Of a DNA stretch of 64,000 nucleotides, positions 34,480 through 44,038 are shown one piece after another. Below the pieces are notes generated by a model that was not told the DNA's origin, ran no database searches, and was given only the letters and a program-made list of their open reading frames with translations. Position numbers and translations under genes: made by a program. This stretch comes from JAMHWD01 sp035911135 (lineage in GTDB: Bacteria; Pseudomonadota; Alphaproteobacteria; Micavibrionales; Micavibrionaceae), in contig JAMHWD010000003.1 of assembly GCA_035911135.1 (NCBI GenBank), forward strand, positions 30,540 to 94,539. Direction: 5' to 3'. Every line of letters begins with the position of its first letter. The stretch's first letter is position 1.

Positions 34480-35652
34480 TCAGTACGTGATGCGCTTGGA
34501 TGTGGGCGGCGTGATGCGGGCCATGATGTCGGCGGCCTGCTTGCCGGACTGGCCATCGCCGTAAATATGTTCGGATGGATACAGCCCGTGTTCGATCTGG
34601 CGCTTGATGGCGGCGGTGATATCAGATTCCACATGCCCGACATCAATCACGTTCATGCCGCGCTTGCGGTCTTGCTGGCGGTTGCCGACATTCACCACCG
34701 GCACGCCGAGGAAGGAACATTCCCGGATGCCTACGCTGGAATTGCCGATCAGGCATTTGGATTTCAGCAGCATACGCAGAAAATCGCCGGGGCGGATGTT
34801 TTTGAAGTAATAAAAATTGCCCGGGTCTTCCAGTTCGCGGAAACGGCGAATGCCTTCAGACGTGCCTTCCGTGCCGGAATCCGGGTTCGGCCACATGACG
34901 ATTGTGGGCATGTTCAGCGCCTTGACGGCGTGCAGGGTGGTCAGGATATCCTCGCGCGCGCGGGCAACTTGCGTTGTCACCGGGTGCTGCATGACCACGA
35001 TATAAGGCGCATTGACGTCGATCTGATGGCCCACGCCGATATATTTTTCAAACGGCGTGAATTTCTCCCATCCTGCCTTGTCGTCCAGAACTTCCTTGGC
35101 GATATCAATCGAAGGGCAGCCGATATTAAAAATCATATCCGGGTCTTCGCCCAGGCGCTTCACGCGCTCATAGGCATCATCATTGGAAACCAGGTGCATA
35201 TCGGCCATCTTGGTAATGGCATGGCGCACTTTTTCATCGATATTGCCCGTGACCTCGCCGCCTTGCAGGTGGACAAGCGGGATGTTGGAATAACTGGCGG
35301 CGATGGCGGTGGAAATCGTCTCGTAACGATCGGCGATCGTCATGATCATATCGGGCTTTAAATTCTGGAAGGCGGTGGCCAGTTCAATGGTCTGGAGGCC
35401 CGTTGATTTGGCGGCGGTGGTGATATTATCAGCCTCCAGCAGCGTGTTCAGCGTCCAGTCGGGTGTAAATCCGTCCTCTTCCAGAACCTTCACGGCACTG
35501 CCGAAGCGATCCGCCACGAAAGAGGCCGCGGCCACGATCTGCAATTGCACGTCTTCATGGGCCTGCAAGGCTTCCAGTGCCGAACGCACGCGGGAATAGC
35601 TGGGCCGGGCGGTGATAACGATACAAATTTTTTTCTTGTTTTTCTGAGCCAT
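34480..35652 (-). CDS. neuC: UDP-N-acetylglucosamine 2-epimerase, hydrolysing (NeuC/LegG type)
   Basis: Releases UDP while epimerising GlcNAc or a related sugar to ManNAc-type precursors for sialic, legionaminic or related acids. It is 390 residues with the family segments ITARPSYSRVRSALEAL near the N terminus, DRYETISTAIAASYSNIPLVH, LQGGEVTGNIDEKVRHAI and the C-terminal CLIGNSSVGIRECSFLGVPV. The last segment is the nucleotide-binding loop. It is the only epimerase of this type here. Two CMP-acid cytidylyltransferases are downstream, but no NeuB-type synthase is in the window. Confidence 0.9.
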   Translation of the reverse strand: MAQKNKKKICIVITARPSYSRVRSALEALQAHEDVQLQIVAAASFVADRFGSAVKVLEEDGFTPDWTLNTLLEADNITTAAKSTGLQTIELATAFQNLKPDMIMTIADRYETISTAIAASYSNIPLVHLQGGEVTGNIDEKVRHAITKMADMHLVSNDDAYERVKRLGEDPDMIFNIGCPSIDIAKEVLDDKAGWEKFTPFEKYIGVGHQIDVNAPYIVVMQHPVTTQVARAREDILTTLHAVKALNMPTIVMWPNPDSGTEGTSEGIRRFRELEDPGNFYYFKNIRPGDFLRMLLKSKCLIGNSSVGIRECSFLGVPVVNVGNRQQDRKRGMNVIDVGHVESDITAAIKRQIEHGLYPSEHIYGDGQSGKQAADIMARITPPTSKRITY

Positions 35653-35679
35653 GGGAAAGGTTGTAATGCCTTCTAGGGC

Positions 35680-37110
35680 TTAAATCAATCCGCTGGCCAT
35701 CATGCGCAGTTTTTCAGCGGTATCCATCGAGGCCCTGCCGCGGTTTACCGGGGCTTCACGGGCAATCAGGGCGCTGCGCTCGGCTGCTTTTTCACCCGGG
35801 TTTTCAAGGGCGCGGGCAATATAGCTTTCAATATCACTGGCGCTTTGGATACGGTAAATCGCCCCGCTTTCATAGATGCGGATCAGGTGCTCCGGGCGGT
35901 AATCGGCCAGTTCGATGACGTATTTCTCGGCCTCGCGCAGGCCATATTCGATATTCATGGCCGGTTTATCGAAAATACACCCTTCGATCATCTGCGAAGA
36001 CACCATCGAGACCGAAATATCGCATTGGCGCAAACATTCCGTCATATAGTCATGATCGCCGGGGGCGGGGATGAAATTCTCGCCATCAAAGATGAAATCC
36101 GGATACAGGATGCTTATCGCCGGGTGGTCCTTGTAACGGGCGAGCAGGGCTTCAAGCTCGTCCTTCTTCACCTTGCCCTTGCCCTTTTGCGCAGCCGGGG
36201 AAAGGTAATAAGGATAAAGCCGGAAGACAATATGCACTTTGTCCTTGAAAGGCTGGTGCAGGGCCAGATTAAAGATTTGCGGGATCGATCCCATATTGGC
36301 CGGGTGTGACCGGAACTCGCCGCAGGCAAAAAAGATCACCTTAGCATCCGGGGCAATGCGCAGATTTGCACGCCAGTTCGGATCGGGCGGGGTTTCGATT
36401 TTTTTGAAATGCGTATCCCAGAGCGGCGATCCGGTAATGATGACTTGGTTCTCCGTGAAATCCAGATGTGTCATGCATTCACGTTTCATGACCTCGTTCC
36501 ACACCAGCGCGTAATCGGGGTGGATGGTCGGGTATCCTTTATTTGATGATCTATCCCATGTCTGGAGGATCACCGCGGATTTAATGTGGTTTTGCCGGGC
36601 TTCGGCCAGAAAACACGCATCCTCCGACCCCAGCCCGAAAGAACAACCGATCATAAGGTCAGGCTTAATGTTCCGGATAAGCTCCTGATGCGCGGTTGCG
36701 GGGAGGAGTTTTTGATACATCCAGCGCACGGCATTTAAAATAAGGCGCGATTTCGAGGCCGCCCGCGCAACGCCTACGACAACAGGTTTCATATAGGCGC
36801 GGGAGGGCGTGTAATATTTCTGGTGGAATGCCGCCGTGCGGTTTTGCAGGATATGCGTATTGGGGAAGGTGAGATACAAGATATCACCCAGCATATTCAA
36901 CATGGCCGCGCGTTTGCCCGTGATGGCCTTATCATATTCGGCAATGGCGATATCCACGCCTTCGGGCAGATGGGATTTGAAACTCTCAGCCATTTTGGCG
37001 GGCATCATCACCGTGACATGGCCTTGCGCGGCAAGATTTTCAATAATATGTGTCGCCGTGATAAAACGCAGCTCAAAAAACCGGTGGCAGAACAAAAGAA
37101 AGCGCGGCAT
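35680..37110 (-). CDS. GT-B-type protein of a surface polysaccharide locus
   Basis: A 476-residue protein with the outline of a GT-B glycosyltransferase or glycerol-phosphate polymerase: N-terminal FLLFCHRFFELRFITATHIIEN, an NQVIITGSPLWDTHF boundary near the middle, a domain start with FFACGEFRSHPANMGS, and a late SMVSSQMIEGCIFDKPAMNIEY loop similar to the donor-binding loops of CDP-glycerol or capsule transferases. I cannot name a substrate. It is the first gene of the minus-strand trio with neuC and the GT4 gene. Confidence 0.6.
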   Translation of the reverse strand: MPRFLLFCHRFFELRFITATHIIENLAAQGHVTVMMPAKMAESFKSHLPEGVDIAIAEYDKAITGKRAAMLNMLGDILYLTFPNTHILQNRTAAFHQKYYTPSRAYMKPVVVGVARAASKSRLILNAVRWMYQKLLPATAHQELIRNIKPDLMIGCSFGLGSEDACFLAEARQNHIKSAVILQTWDRSSNKGYPTIHPDYALVWNEVMKRECMTHLDFTENQVIITGSPLWDTHFKKIETPPDPNWRANLRIAPDAKVIFFACGEFRSHPANMGSIPQIFNLALHQPFKDKVHIVFRLYPYYLSPAAQKGKGKVKKDELEALLARYKDHPAISILYPDFIFDGENFIPAPGDHDYMTECLRQCDISVSMVSSQMIEGCIFDKPAMNIEYGLREAEKYVIELADYRPEHLIRIYESGAIYRIQSASDIESYIARALENPGEKAAERSALIAREAPVNRGRASMDTAEKLRMMASGLI

Positions 37111-37193
37111 AGTCTTTTTACGGGTTTTTCAGGCCTTTTAGGATTTATAAAACTGGCTGACCCTATCAAGAATGCACAAGGTATGACAAGAGC

Positions 37194-38147
37194 GTGAGCA
37201 AGCCACTTTGCATTATCACCGAAGCTGACTTCGTGCCGCAAGATGTAATCCTGCGGCTTGAGGCACGTTTTGATATTAGCCGCGGCCCGTTTACCCGCGC
37301 GGAACTGGCGCAGGCTATCAAGGGCGCTTCCGGGCTTTATATCGGTCTTGATCATAAGATCGAAGGCGATCTGATGCCGCAAGGCCTGAAATTCATCGCC
37401 AGCCCGACAACAGGACTTAATCATATCGACCTCAATCAGGCCGCAAAGCAAGGAATTGAGATCATATCTTTAAAAGGCGAAGCAGAATTTTTATCCGGCA
37501 TCACCGCCACGGCGGAATTATGCTGGGGCCTGATTTTAAGCCTCACACGCTTTATCCCGGCGGCGCAGGCCCATGTTTTAAAGGGAGGCTGGGACCGTGA
37601 TGCCTTCACCGCGCATGAATTGCAAGGCCGCACGATTGGCATTATCGGTTTCGGGCGGCTGGGCAAAAAAATCGCCACTTACGCCAAGGCTTTCGATATG
37701 CGGGTTCTGGCCTGTGATACCAGCGGCGAGACCCGCGCAATTGACGGCGTGCAGTTTTGCGCGCTGAAAGATCTCCTGCCAAAGGCTGATATCATTTCCC
37801 TGCATGCGGATTCGCGGGCCGAAAATCACCATATGATCGGCGCGAATGAATTCGCCGCCATGAAAAAAGGGGGCATGTTTATCAATACCGCGCGCGGCGA
37901 TCTGGTGGATGAGGCCGCATTGCTGGCCACCCTGCAATCGGGCCATCTGGGCGGCGCGGCGCTGGATGTGCTGGAAGGGGAATATGATCCGTCCCGCCCG
38001 CAATCGCCGCTGATTGATTATGCGCGTGACAATCGCAATCTGATCATGACCCCTCATATTGGCGGCGTGACGCATGAATCCCTTTATAAAACGACGCATT
38101 TTACGGCAGAAAAATTGCTGCGCTGGTGGGATGCGCGCCGCGCGTGA
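37194..38147 (+). CDS. NAD-dependent D-2-hydroxyacid dehydrogenase
   Basis: A D-isomer 2-hydroxyacid dehydrogenase of 317 residues, related to phosphoglycerate dehydrogenase. The nucleotide-binding site is GRTIGIIGFGRLGKKIATYA. Catalytic Arg, Glu and His are placed as NTARGDLVDEAALL and MTPHIGGVT. The start codon is GTG at 37194. It is divergent from the GT-B gene at 35.7 kb and begins the plus-strand polysaccharide run. In such a locus it could supply or modify a hydroxy-acid precursor or a glyceric-acid-type substituent, but this is inference. Confidence 0.88.
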   Translation: MSKPLCIITEADFVPQDVILRLEARFDISRGPFTRAELAQAIKGASGLYIGLDHKIEGDLMPQGLKFIASPTTGLNHIDLNQAAKQGIEIISLKGEAEFLSGITATAELCWGLILSLTRFIPAAQAHVLKGGWDRDAFTAHELQGRTIGIIGFGRLGKKIATYAKAFDMRVLACDTSGETRAIDGVQFCALKDLLPKADIISLHADSRAENHHMIGANEFAAMKKGGMFINTARGDLVDEAALLATLQSGHLGGAALDVLEGEYDPSRPQSPLIDYARDNRNLIMTPHIGGVTHESLYKTTHFTAEKLLRWWDARRA

Positions 38148-38153
38148 CGATAG

Positions 38154-39323
38154 ATGTCTTTGAAAACCGCGCTTAAAAATATTCTCTATCCGTTATGTTC
38201 GGCCCTGCCGAAGATCCAAACCGCCTTGCCTTATACGCTTTATGGCGATCCCGATTTCGAGACCTTTATCGGCTATTACGACATCCAGCCTTTTAATACG
38301 CTTCAGGATAAAATGCTGGCCGGGCGCGTTCGTAAAAACGGCGGCGATATGGAAGTTGGCTATTATGTGCTTGATACTGGCGTTTTCACCTCCATCGGCC
38401 GTACGCCGCTCTGGTCCTGGCAGCAAGGATGCCGCCTGCAATGGGTAAACTGGCAGGGACGCGAAACCATTCTCTATCACGGGCTTGATGGGGCCGCTAA
38501 ACCCGTCACAATTCTTTATGATCCCAAATCGGGGAGCATCCATACATGGGATTTTCTGGCTTTTGCACTCAGTGCTTGCGGGCGTTATGCGGCCGGGCTT
38601 GATTTTGGCCTTCTGGCGCAGCATCGCCCCGGATACGGTTATGGCTCACTGGCGGCGGGTGCTGCGGAAATTACGGTTTATAATCTTGATGATGGCGCGG
38701 CGCTCACGCGCATTGCCTTGAATGAAGTTCTGGCCGTATCACCGCGCGCGGAATGGCGCTATGAGGATTGCATTCATTATTTCAATCATCTGCATTTCAA
38801 TTCGGATTCCTCGCGTTTGATGGCCTTTCATATCTGGCAGGTGCGGGATAAGCGCAAAGTACGCGCCTTGACCCTTGATCTGGATGGCGGCAATATCAAA
38901 GATGTCACGGCCAGCGATCATGTTTCGCATTACGCATGGATGGATAATCAAACGCTGTTGTTTTATGGCACGGATACAAAAGCCGGGCAGGGATATCATC
39001 TCTACAGGCAAAGCGGCGGCCTGATCCGCAGCCTTGAAAACCTGCCCCGGAAAGACGGCCATCCCTCGCGCCATCCCTTATTTAAGGATAAAATCATCGG
39101 CGATCATGTGGTAAACCGCTTCTCCCGCCGGGATTTATGGGTTTATGACATGGCGTCAAAACGTAAAAATGATCTGGCCTCCTTCTTCAGTCCCAAGGGA
39201 TTCGCAGGCGCCAATCGCTGCGACCTTCACCCGCGCCTGTCACCGCGCGGCGATCTGATTGCGGTGGATAGCGCCCATGCAGGGTTCCGGCAGGTGGTTG
39301 TATTGAAAACACTTTTGCCGTAA
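38154..39323 (+). CDS. Beta-propeller protein in the polysaccharide locus
   Basis: A 389-residue protein made of repeated beta segments, such as FIGYYDIQPFNTLQDKMLAG, YGSLAAGAAEITVYNLDDGA, YFNHLHFNSDSSRLMAFHIW and RDLWVYDMASKRKNDL. The spacing and the FNHLHFNSDSSRL segment resemble oligogalacturonide-lyase-like six- or seven-bladed propellers, with His residues that could bind a metal. No signal peptide is evident, so an intracellular role is likely. It may sense or modify glycan. Function not proven. Confidence 0.55.
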   Translation: MSLKTALKNILYPLCSALPKIQTALPYTLYGDPDFETFIGYYDIQPFNTLQDKMLAGRVRKNGGDMEVGYYVLDTGVFTSIGRTPLWSWQQGCRLQWVNWQGRETILYHGLDGAAKPVTILYDPKSGSIHTWDFLAFALSACGRYAAGLDFGLLAQHRPGYGYGSLAAGAAEITVYNLDDGAALTRIALNEVLAVSPRAEWRYEDCIHYFNHLHFNSDSSRLMAFHIWQVRDKRKVRALTLDLDGGNIKDVTASDHVSHYAWMDNQTLLFYGTDTKAGQGYHLYRQSGGLIRSLENLPRKDGHPSRHPLFKDKIIGDHVVNRFSRRDLWVYDMASKRKNDLASFFSPKGFAGANRCDLHPRLSPRGDLIAVDSAHAGFRQVVVLKTLLP

Positions 39324-39333
39324 AAAAGCATTC

Positions 39334-40899
39334 ATGAGCGCTGCGCCCAAAACACTCAATATTATTGCCCTGACGCAAGGATCGAGCATCGATATTTTCC
39401 TGCGCGTCCTTGACGGCATCAATGCGGGCGGGGATGTAAAAATCGACAAGGCCGGTGCGCTGGTTTCCTTTGCGCGGCATGTCAAACGATCCGATATCGT
39501 GAAGGATTATCAGGGCGATATTACCTATATCCGCGAATGGGAAATTGTGAAGAAGGCTCTTCATGAGCCCTATGACAAGGCCGATCTCGCCGCGCGGGAG
39601 CAAAGCCTCGATCCGGCATCGATCTGGAGCGCGATTATCGCCGACCGCCGCCTTATCTACGGCAAGCGCGCCAAATTCGCGCATGATACGCGGGTTCATT
39701 TCACGGATGAGCAGCTCTGGGCCATGGCATGGTATTTCATGCTCGCCTTTGACGCGCTGATTGAAGAGGTCAAACCCGATGTGATTATCGGCTTTACGCC
39801 CGTGACCTTTGGCGAAATTTTGGGATATGAAATCGCCCGGTCCAAAGGCATCCCGGTTCTGCATCTGCATTCCACACGGATTGAAAATTATTTTGCCCTG
39901 CATGATACGATGCTGGGCACTTCCAGAAATGTGATGGATTTGTATTCCAAAGATGAATTCGCGCTTGAGCTGATCGAAAAGGCACGCGCCGTCTTGAAGG
40001 CCGCGCAGGATGATGGCCTGATGTATGAAGGCGTTGATCTGGCCATTGCCGAAGGCCGCCCGATCACGCCGATCAAATCGCTTAAGCCACTGATGGGCGC
40101 ACTCTGGCATGAGGTGAAAATCAAGGCTGATCCTGATATGCGCGGCGATCATCATGATCCCGGCGCGTTTGCGCCCTGGATTTATAAATACTGGATTCAG
40201 CCAATCCGCGAGCGTGTTGTGAAACAGCGCTTGAAACATCATACGCGGTTTATCATGCCGCGCGATCTTAAAAATATTGGTGTGTATTGCTTTTTCCCAC
40301 TGCATAGCGAACCCGAAGTGGCCTTGCAAATTCTGGGGCGACCCTACCATAAAAACCAAATCGAATTGCTGCGTAATTTAGCGGCAAGCCTGCCAGCAGG
40401 GATGAAGCTGGTGGTGAAGGAGCATCCGCGCTCGATGGGTTTGCGGCCTTATTCCTATTACAAGGCGCTGCTGGAGATTCCCAATCTTTATATTATCGAC
40501 GCGCATGCGCCTTCCATGCCCGTGGTGCGCGGATCGTCTTTTGTTGCAGTGGTCAGCGGCACAATCGGGTTCGAGGCCATCATGGCCGGAAAACCTGTCT
40601 TGCTGCTGGGGCATCCGAAATATGAATCGATCCCGGGCAAGATGACGCGCACCGCGTTTAACCTCTATGATCTGCCCGGCGATATCCGCACACTTCTGGA
40701 TGAATACGCTTATGATCCGGAAATCATCGTGAAATTTGTGGCGGCCCTGATGGCGGGCGGCGTGCCGATTGATCTTTATTCTAATTTGCTGAAAAAACCA
40801 GGGCGTAAATCCTTTCAGGACGGCAAGGTCAGCGAAGACGAAGACTTGCAGAAACTGGCCACCTATACGCTGGCCCGTATTCATGAGGTGTTGGCATGA
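39334..40899 (+). CDS. Capsule-type (Kps-like) GT-B protein
   Basis: A 521-residue cytosolic protein with capsule-biosynthesis character. Near residue 150 is VKPDVIIGFTPVTFGEILGY followed by HLHSTRIENYFALHD. The C-terminal part carries KLVVKEHPRSMGLRPYSYY, then the HAPSMPVVRGSSFVAVVSGT loop and IMAGKPVLLLGHPKY. The E-H-P and S-G-T elements match those of capsule beta-Kdo or CMP-sugar transferases (Capsule_synth family). That would suit a CMP-nonulosonate donor made by the next gene, which overlaps it by 4 bases (ATGA). The exact donor is inferred. Confidence 0.65.
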   Translation: MSAAPKTLNIIALTQGSSIDIFLRVLDGINAGGDVKIDKAGALVSFARHVKRSDIVKDYQGDITYIREWEIVKKALHEPYDKADLAAREQSLDPASIWSAIIADRRLIYGKRAKFAHDTRVHFTDEQLWAMAWYFMLAFDALIEEVKPDVIIGFTPVTFGEILGYEIARSKGIPVLHLHSTRIENYFALHDTMLGTSRNVMDLYSKDEFALELIEKARAVLKAAQDDGLMYEGVDLAIAEGRPITPIKSLKPLMGALWHEVKIKADPDMRGDHHDPGAFAPWIYKYWIQPIRERVVKQRLKHHTRFIMPRDLKNIGVYCFFPLHSEPEVALQILGRPYHKNQIELLRNLAASLPAGMKLVVKEHPRSMGLRPYSYYKALLEIPNLYIIDAHAPSMPVVRGSSFVAVVSGTIGFEAIMAGKPVLLLGHPKYESIPGKMTRTAFNLYDLPGDIRTLLDEYAYDPEIIVKFVAALMAGGVPIDLYSNLLKKPGRKSFQDGKVSEDEDLQKLATYTLARIHEVLA

Positions 40900-41621
40900 G
40901 CCGGGGCGATGATCATCTTCCTGTGCTCGGCCTTATCTGCGCGCGCGGCGGATCAAAAGGCGTGCCGGGCAAGAATATCCGTGATCTCTGCGGCAAGCCC
41001 CTGATCGCCTGGAGCATCGAGCATGGCCTTGCCTGCCCGGATATCAAAGACGTGGTTGTTTCAACCGATGATGCGGATATTGCCGAAGCGGCAAAAAAAT
41101 TTGGTGCAGATGTGCCTTTTATGCGCCCGCCGGAACTGGCGCGTGATGATACGCGGCAGATTGATGCGATTATCCATGCGCTGGAATTTCTCAAAACTCA
41201 GGGGCGGGAATACGGGGCCGTGGCACTGCTCCAGCCCACATGCCCGCTGCGCCTGCCGGAAGATATAACGGGTTGTCTTGATTTGATGGCGCGTGAGAAT
41301 GCCGATACTGTCATCACCGTGACGGAAGAAGAAGGGGTGGTGCTTTCCTATTTTTACAATATGGATGAGCGCAATAATGTTACGCCGATAAATCCGGTCT
41401 CAACGCAAGGCACGATCCGGCAGGATTACCCGGTGCTGTATAAACGCTGCGGACTGATTTATCTGATGAAGACGGATCATATCCTTCAAAACCGTTCGCT
41501 CTACGGGGATAAGGTCAGCGCCTATAAAATCCCGCGCGATCGTTCTTTTGATATCGACAGCCCGTTCGACTGGGAACTCACCGCATGGCGCAAGCAGTGC
41601 ATGCTTGCCAATGGCCAATAG
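40896..41621 (+). CDS. neuA: Acylneuraminate cytidylyltransferase (NeuA-like), copy 1
   Basis: Activates a nonulosonic acid with CTP to CMP-sugar. It has 241 residues with the signature ICARGGSKGVPGKNIRDLCG, the GKPLIAWSIE segment, VVSTDDADIAEAAKKFGAD and FMRPPELARDDT, then LLQPTCPLR. The C-terminal IDSPFDWELTAWR is the usual end. It overlaps the previous gene by 4 bases. A second homologue lies at 47.9 kb. The exact acid (Neu, Leg or Pse type) cannot be told. Confidence 0.9.
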   Translation: MSRGDDHLPVLGLICARGGSKGVPGKNIRDLCGKPLIAWSIEHGLACPDIKDVVVSTDDADIAEAAKKFGADVPFMRPPELARDDTRQIDAIIHALEFLKTQGREYGAVALLQPTCPLRLPEDITGCLDLMARENADTVITVTEEEGVVLSYFYNMDERNNVTPINPVSTQGTIRQDYPVLYKRCGLIYLMKTDHILQNRSLYGDKVSAYKIPRDRSFDIDSPFDWELTAWRKQCMLANGQ

Positions 41622-41640
41622 GAAGATGTAAGGAATGAAC

Positions 41641-42645
41641 ATGACACAATCTCCTGTTCTGGTGACCGGCGCGGCCGGATTTATCGGGTTTCATACCTCC
41701 CTTCGTCTTATGGCGGCGGGGCATAAAGTCGTTGGCATTGATAACTTGAATGATTATTACGATGTGACCTTGAAAGAATCCCGTATCAGGGAACTGGAAA
41801 AGCACGAAGGCTTTACTTTCCGCAAAGCGGAAATCTCCGATAAGGCGCAGATGGAAAAACTCTGGTCCGATCTGGGGCCGTTCCGGCGCGTGGTGCATCT
41901 GGCCGCGCAGGCGGGCGTGCGTTATTCGCTCACCAATCCTTATGCCTACATCACCAGCAATTGCATGGGCCATGTTACGGTGCTGGAGATGTGCCGCCAT
42001 ACCGAGAATTTCGAGCATCTGGTTTATGCCAGTTCGTCTTCGGTTTACGGCGGGAATGAAAAACTGCCCTATGCGGTCGAAGACCGGGTCGATAGCCCGA
42101 TCTCGCTTTATGCCGCGACCAAGCGATCGGATGAGCTGATGAGCCATTCCTACGCGCATTTGTTTAATTTGCCGCAGACAGGATTGCGGTTCTTTACCGT
42201 CTATGGCCCGTGGGGGCGGCCGGATATGGCGCTCTTTATTTTCACCAAGGCCATATCCGAGGGGCGCAAGGTTCCGGTCTTTAACAATGGCCAGATGAAA
42301 CGCGATTTCACCTATGTTGATGACATCGTCAGCGGCGTTGTGGCCTGCCTTGAAAACCCACCGCCCAAAAGGCCTGAAGGCGATGATACCGTTGCCGCGC
42401 CGGCACGTGTTTTGAATATCGGCAATACGCGCAGCGAAAATCTGATGGATTTTATCGCAATTATCGAAAATGAACTGGGCAAGAAGGCCGATCTTGAGAT
42501 GCTGCCCATGCAGGCCGGGGACATTGCCGAGACCTTTGCCGATGTCGGGGAAACCACGCGTTTAACGGGGTTTAAGCCTAAAACCACCATTCATGAGGGC
42601 GTGCCGCGCTTTGTGAAATGGTATAAAGAATATTATGGTATATAA
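41641..42645 (+). CDS. NAD-dependent nucleotide-sugar epimerase, UDP-glucuronate 4-epimerase type
   Basis: An extended short-chain dehydrogenase of 334 residues. The NAD site is VLVTGAAGFIGFHTSLRL, followed by the IDNLNDYYDVTLKESRI segment characteristic of UDP-glucuronate 4-epimerases (CapI/LpsL). Catalytic Ser-Tyr-Lys are in SSSSVYGGNEK and SLYAATKRSDE, and the substrate region is FTVYGPWGRPDMAL. An in-frame ATG at 41635 would touch the ribosome site; the ATG at 41641 lies 6 bases after AAGGA and is preferred. It may convert UDP-GlcA (or its GlcNAcA analogue) to the galacto form. Confidence 0.9.
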   Translation: MTQSPVLVTGAAGFIGFHTSLRLMAAGHKVVGIDNLNDYYDVTLKESRIRELEKHEGFTFRKAEISDKAQMEKLWSDLGPFRRVVHLAAQAGVRYSLTNPYAYITSNCMGHVTVLEMCRHTENFEHLVYASSSSVYGGNEKLPYAVEDRVDSPISLYAATKRSDELMSHSYAHLFNLPQTGLRFFTVYGPWGRPDMALFIFTKAISEGRKVPVFNNGQMKRDFTYVDDIVSGVVACLENPPPKRPEGDDTVAAPARVLNIGNTRSENLMDFIAIIENELGKKADLEMLPMQAGDIAETFADVGETTRLTGFKPKTTIHEGVPRFVKWYKEYYGI

Positions 42646-42709
42646 ATCATAATTTCTTTTCCGGCCTTTTTGTATTGAACAGCCCCCCGGCCATGCATTA
42701 AATACAGGC

Positions 42710-44014
42710 ATGACTTTTACATTGGAAAAATTGAATATTGCCGTTGTGGGCCTTGGGTATGTAGGCATGCCGCTGGCCGTGGCGCTGGCCAAGTACAACA
42801 AGGTTGCCGGGTATGATATTAATGCTCGCCGTGTGGACGAGTTGAGCGAAGGACTGGACAGCAACCACGAGCTGTCTTCGGATATATTGCGTGCGACATC
42901 CTGCAAGTTCACGGCGGATATTCAAGATATCAAAGATTGTAACGTCTATATCGTTACGGTGCCCACGCCGATTGATGATAATAACGATCCCGATCTGGAG
43001 ATCGTGGAAAAGGCTTCGGCTGCGATTGGATCCATTCTAAAGAAAAACGATATTGTGGTGTATGAAAGCACTGTCTATCCCGGCGTGACCGAGGATATTT
43101 GCGGCCCCATACTGGCAGCAAAAAGCGGCCTTGTCGCGGGGCAGGATTTCTTTTTGGGATATTCGCCCGAGCGCATCAATCCAGGCGATCAGGTGCATAC
43201 AGTTGAAAACATCACCAAGGTTGTCGCCGGTCAGACGGACGAGGTCGCCGATATTCTGGTGGCGCTATATGGCCAGATGAACGGCAACAAGATTTTCAAG
43301 GCACGCGATATCAAAACCGCCGAAGCCTCAAAGGCAATTGAGAACGCTCAGCGCGATATCAATATCGCCTTTATCAATGAAATCACGATGCTGCTGAACA
43401 AGCATGGGCTGAATGTTCATGACGTGCTGGAGGCCGCAGGCACCAAATGGAATTTCCTGCCCTTTCGCCCCGGTCTGGTTGGCGGGCACTGCATTGGCGT
43501 TGATCCTTATTATCTGGCCAAAAGCGCACTGAATGTGGGTCATCAGCCCGAAGTTATTCTGGCCGGACGGCGCATTAATGATGGTATGGGGGCCTATATT
43601 GCCGATCAGATTGATGCGATGCTGGGCGGTAACAAAAGCGCCAGCCCGCTTGATATCCTGATCCTTGGTTTTACCTTCAAGGAAAATATCAATGACATCC
43701 GCAATACCAAGGTGATCGATGTGATCCGCGCCTTGAAGGGCAAGGGCTATGATGTGGATATTCATGATCCTCAAGCTTACGACGATGAGGTGCAAAGCCA
43801 TTACGGGCTCAGTCTGATTGGTGAATTGCCGGAAGAAAAGAAATACGATTGCGTGGCAATGCTGGTGCCGCACAGCCATTACACGGGTATGAAGGCGCAG
43901 ACTATTGCGGCGCTGTTAAAAACCGATGGCAATGTGCGTCCGGTGGTTTATGATCTTAAGCATATATGGCGCGGATATCAGTTTCCGGAAAATATCCGCT
44001 ATTCCTATTTGTAG
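42710..44014 (+). CDS. UDP-sugar 6-dehydrogenase (TviB/WbpO type)
   Basis: A 434-residue nucleotide-sugar dehydrogenase that oxidises C6 of a UDP-HexNAc to the uronate. The N-terminal Rossmann site is VVGLGYVGMPLAVALA. The central SPERINPGD and the active-site loop LVGGHCIGVDPYYLAKSA contain the catalytic cysteine, and the C-terminal UDP-binding domain has ILGFTFKENINDIRN. Overall sequence style, including TVPTPIDDNNDPDLE and AAGTKWNFLPFRPGL, fits the TviB/WbpA/WbpO group, which uses UDP-GlcNAc or UDP-GalNAc, better than the UDP-glucose enzyme. Confidence 0.9.
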   Translation: MTFTLEKLNIAVVGLGYVGMPLAVALAKYNKVAGYDINARRVDELSEGLDSNHELSSDILRATSCKFTADIQDIKDCNVYIVTVPTPIDDNNDPDLEIVEKASAAIGSILKKNDIVVYESTVYPGVTEDICGPILAAKSGLVAGQDFFLGYSPERINPGDQVHTVENITKVVAGQTDEVADILVALYGQMNGNKIFKARDIKTAEASKAIENAQRDINIAFINEITMLLNKHGLNVHDVLEAAGTKWNFLPFRPGLVGGHCIGVDPYYLAKSALNVGHQPEVILAGRRINDGMGAYIADQIDAMLGGNKSASPLDILILGFTFKENINDIRNTKVIDVIRALKGKGYDVDIHDPQAYDDEVQSHYGLSLIGELPEEKKYDCVAMLVPHSHYTGMKAQTIAALLKTDGNVRPVVYDLKHIWRGYQFPENIRYSYL

Positions 44015-44038
44015 GTTTTATAAGGGCTTATATTCGGC

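Noticed and set aside
39187..40359. 390-residue minus-strand frame opposite the capsule-type gene
   Set aside because: Fully antisense to the 38.2-40.9 kb genes, His- and Phe-rich with no domain; a shadow of codon bias.
42675..42704. TTGAAC-N18-TAAATA as a promoter for the TviB-type gene
   Set aside because: The -10 would be only six bases before the ATG, forcing a leaderless message; the match is weak and read-through from upstream is simpler.
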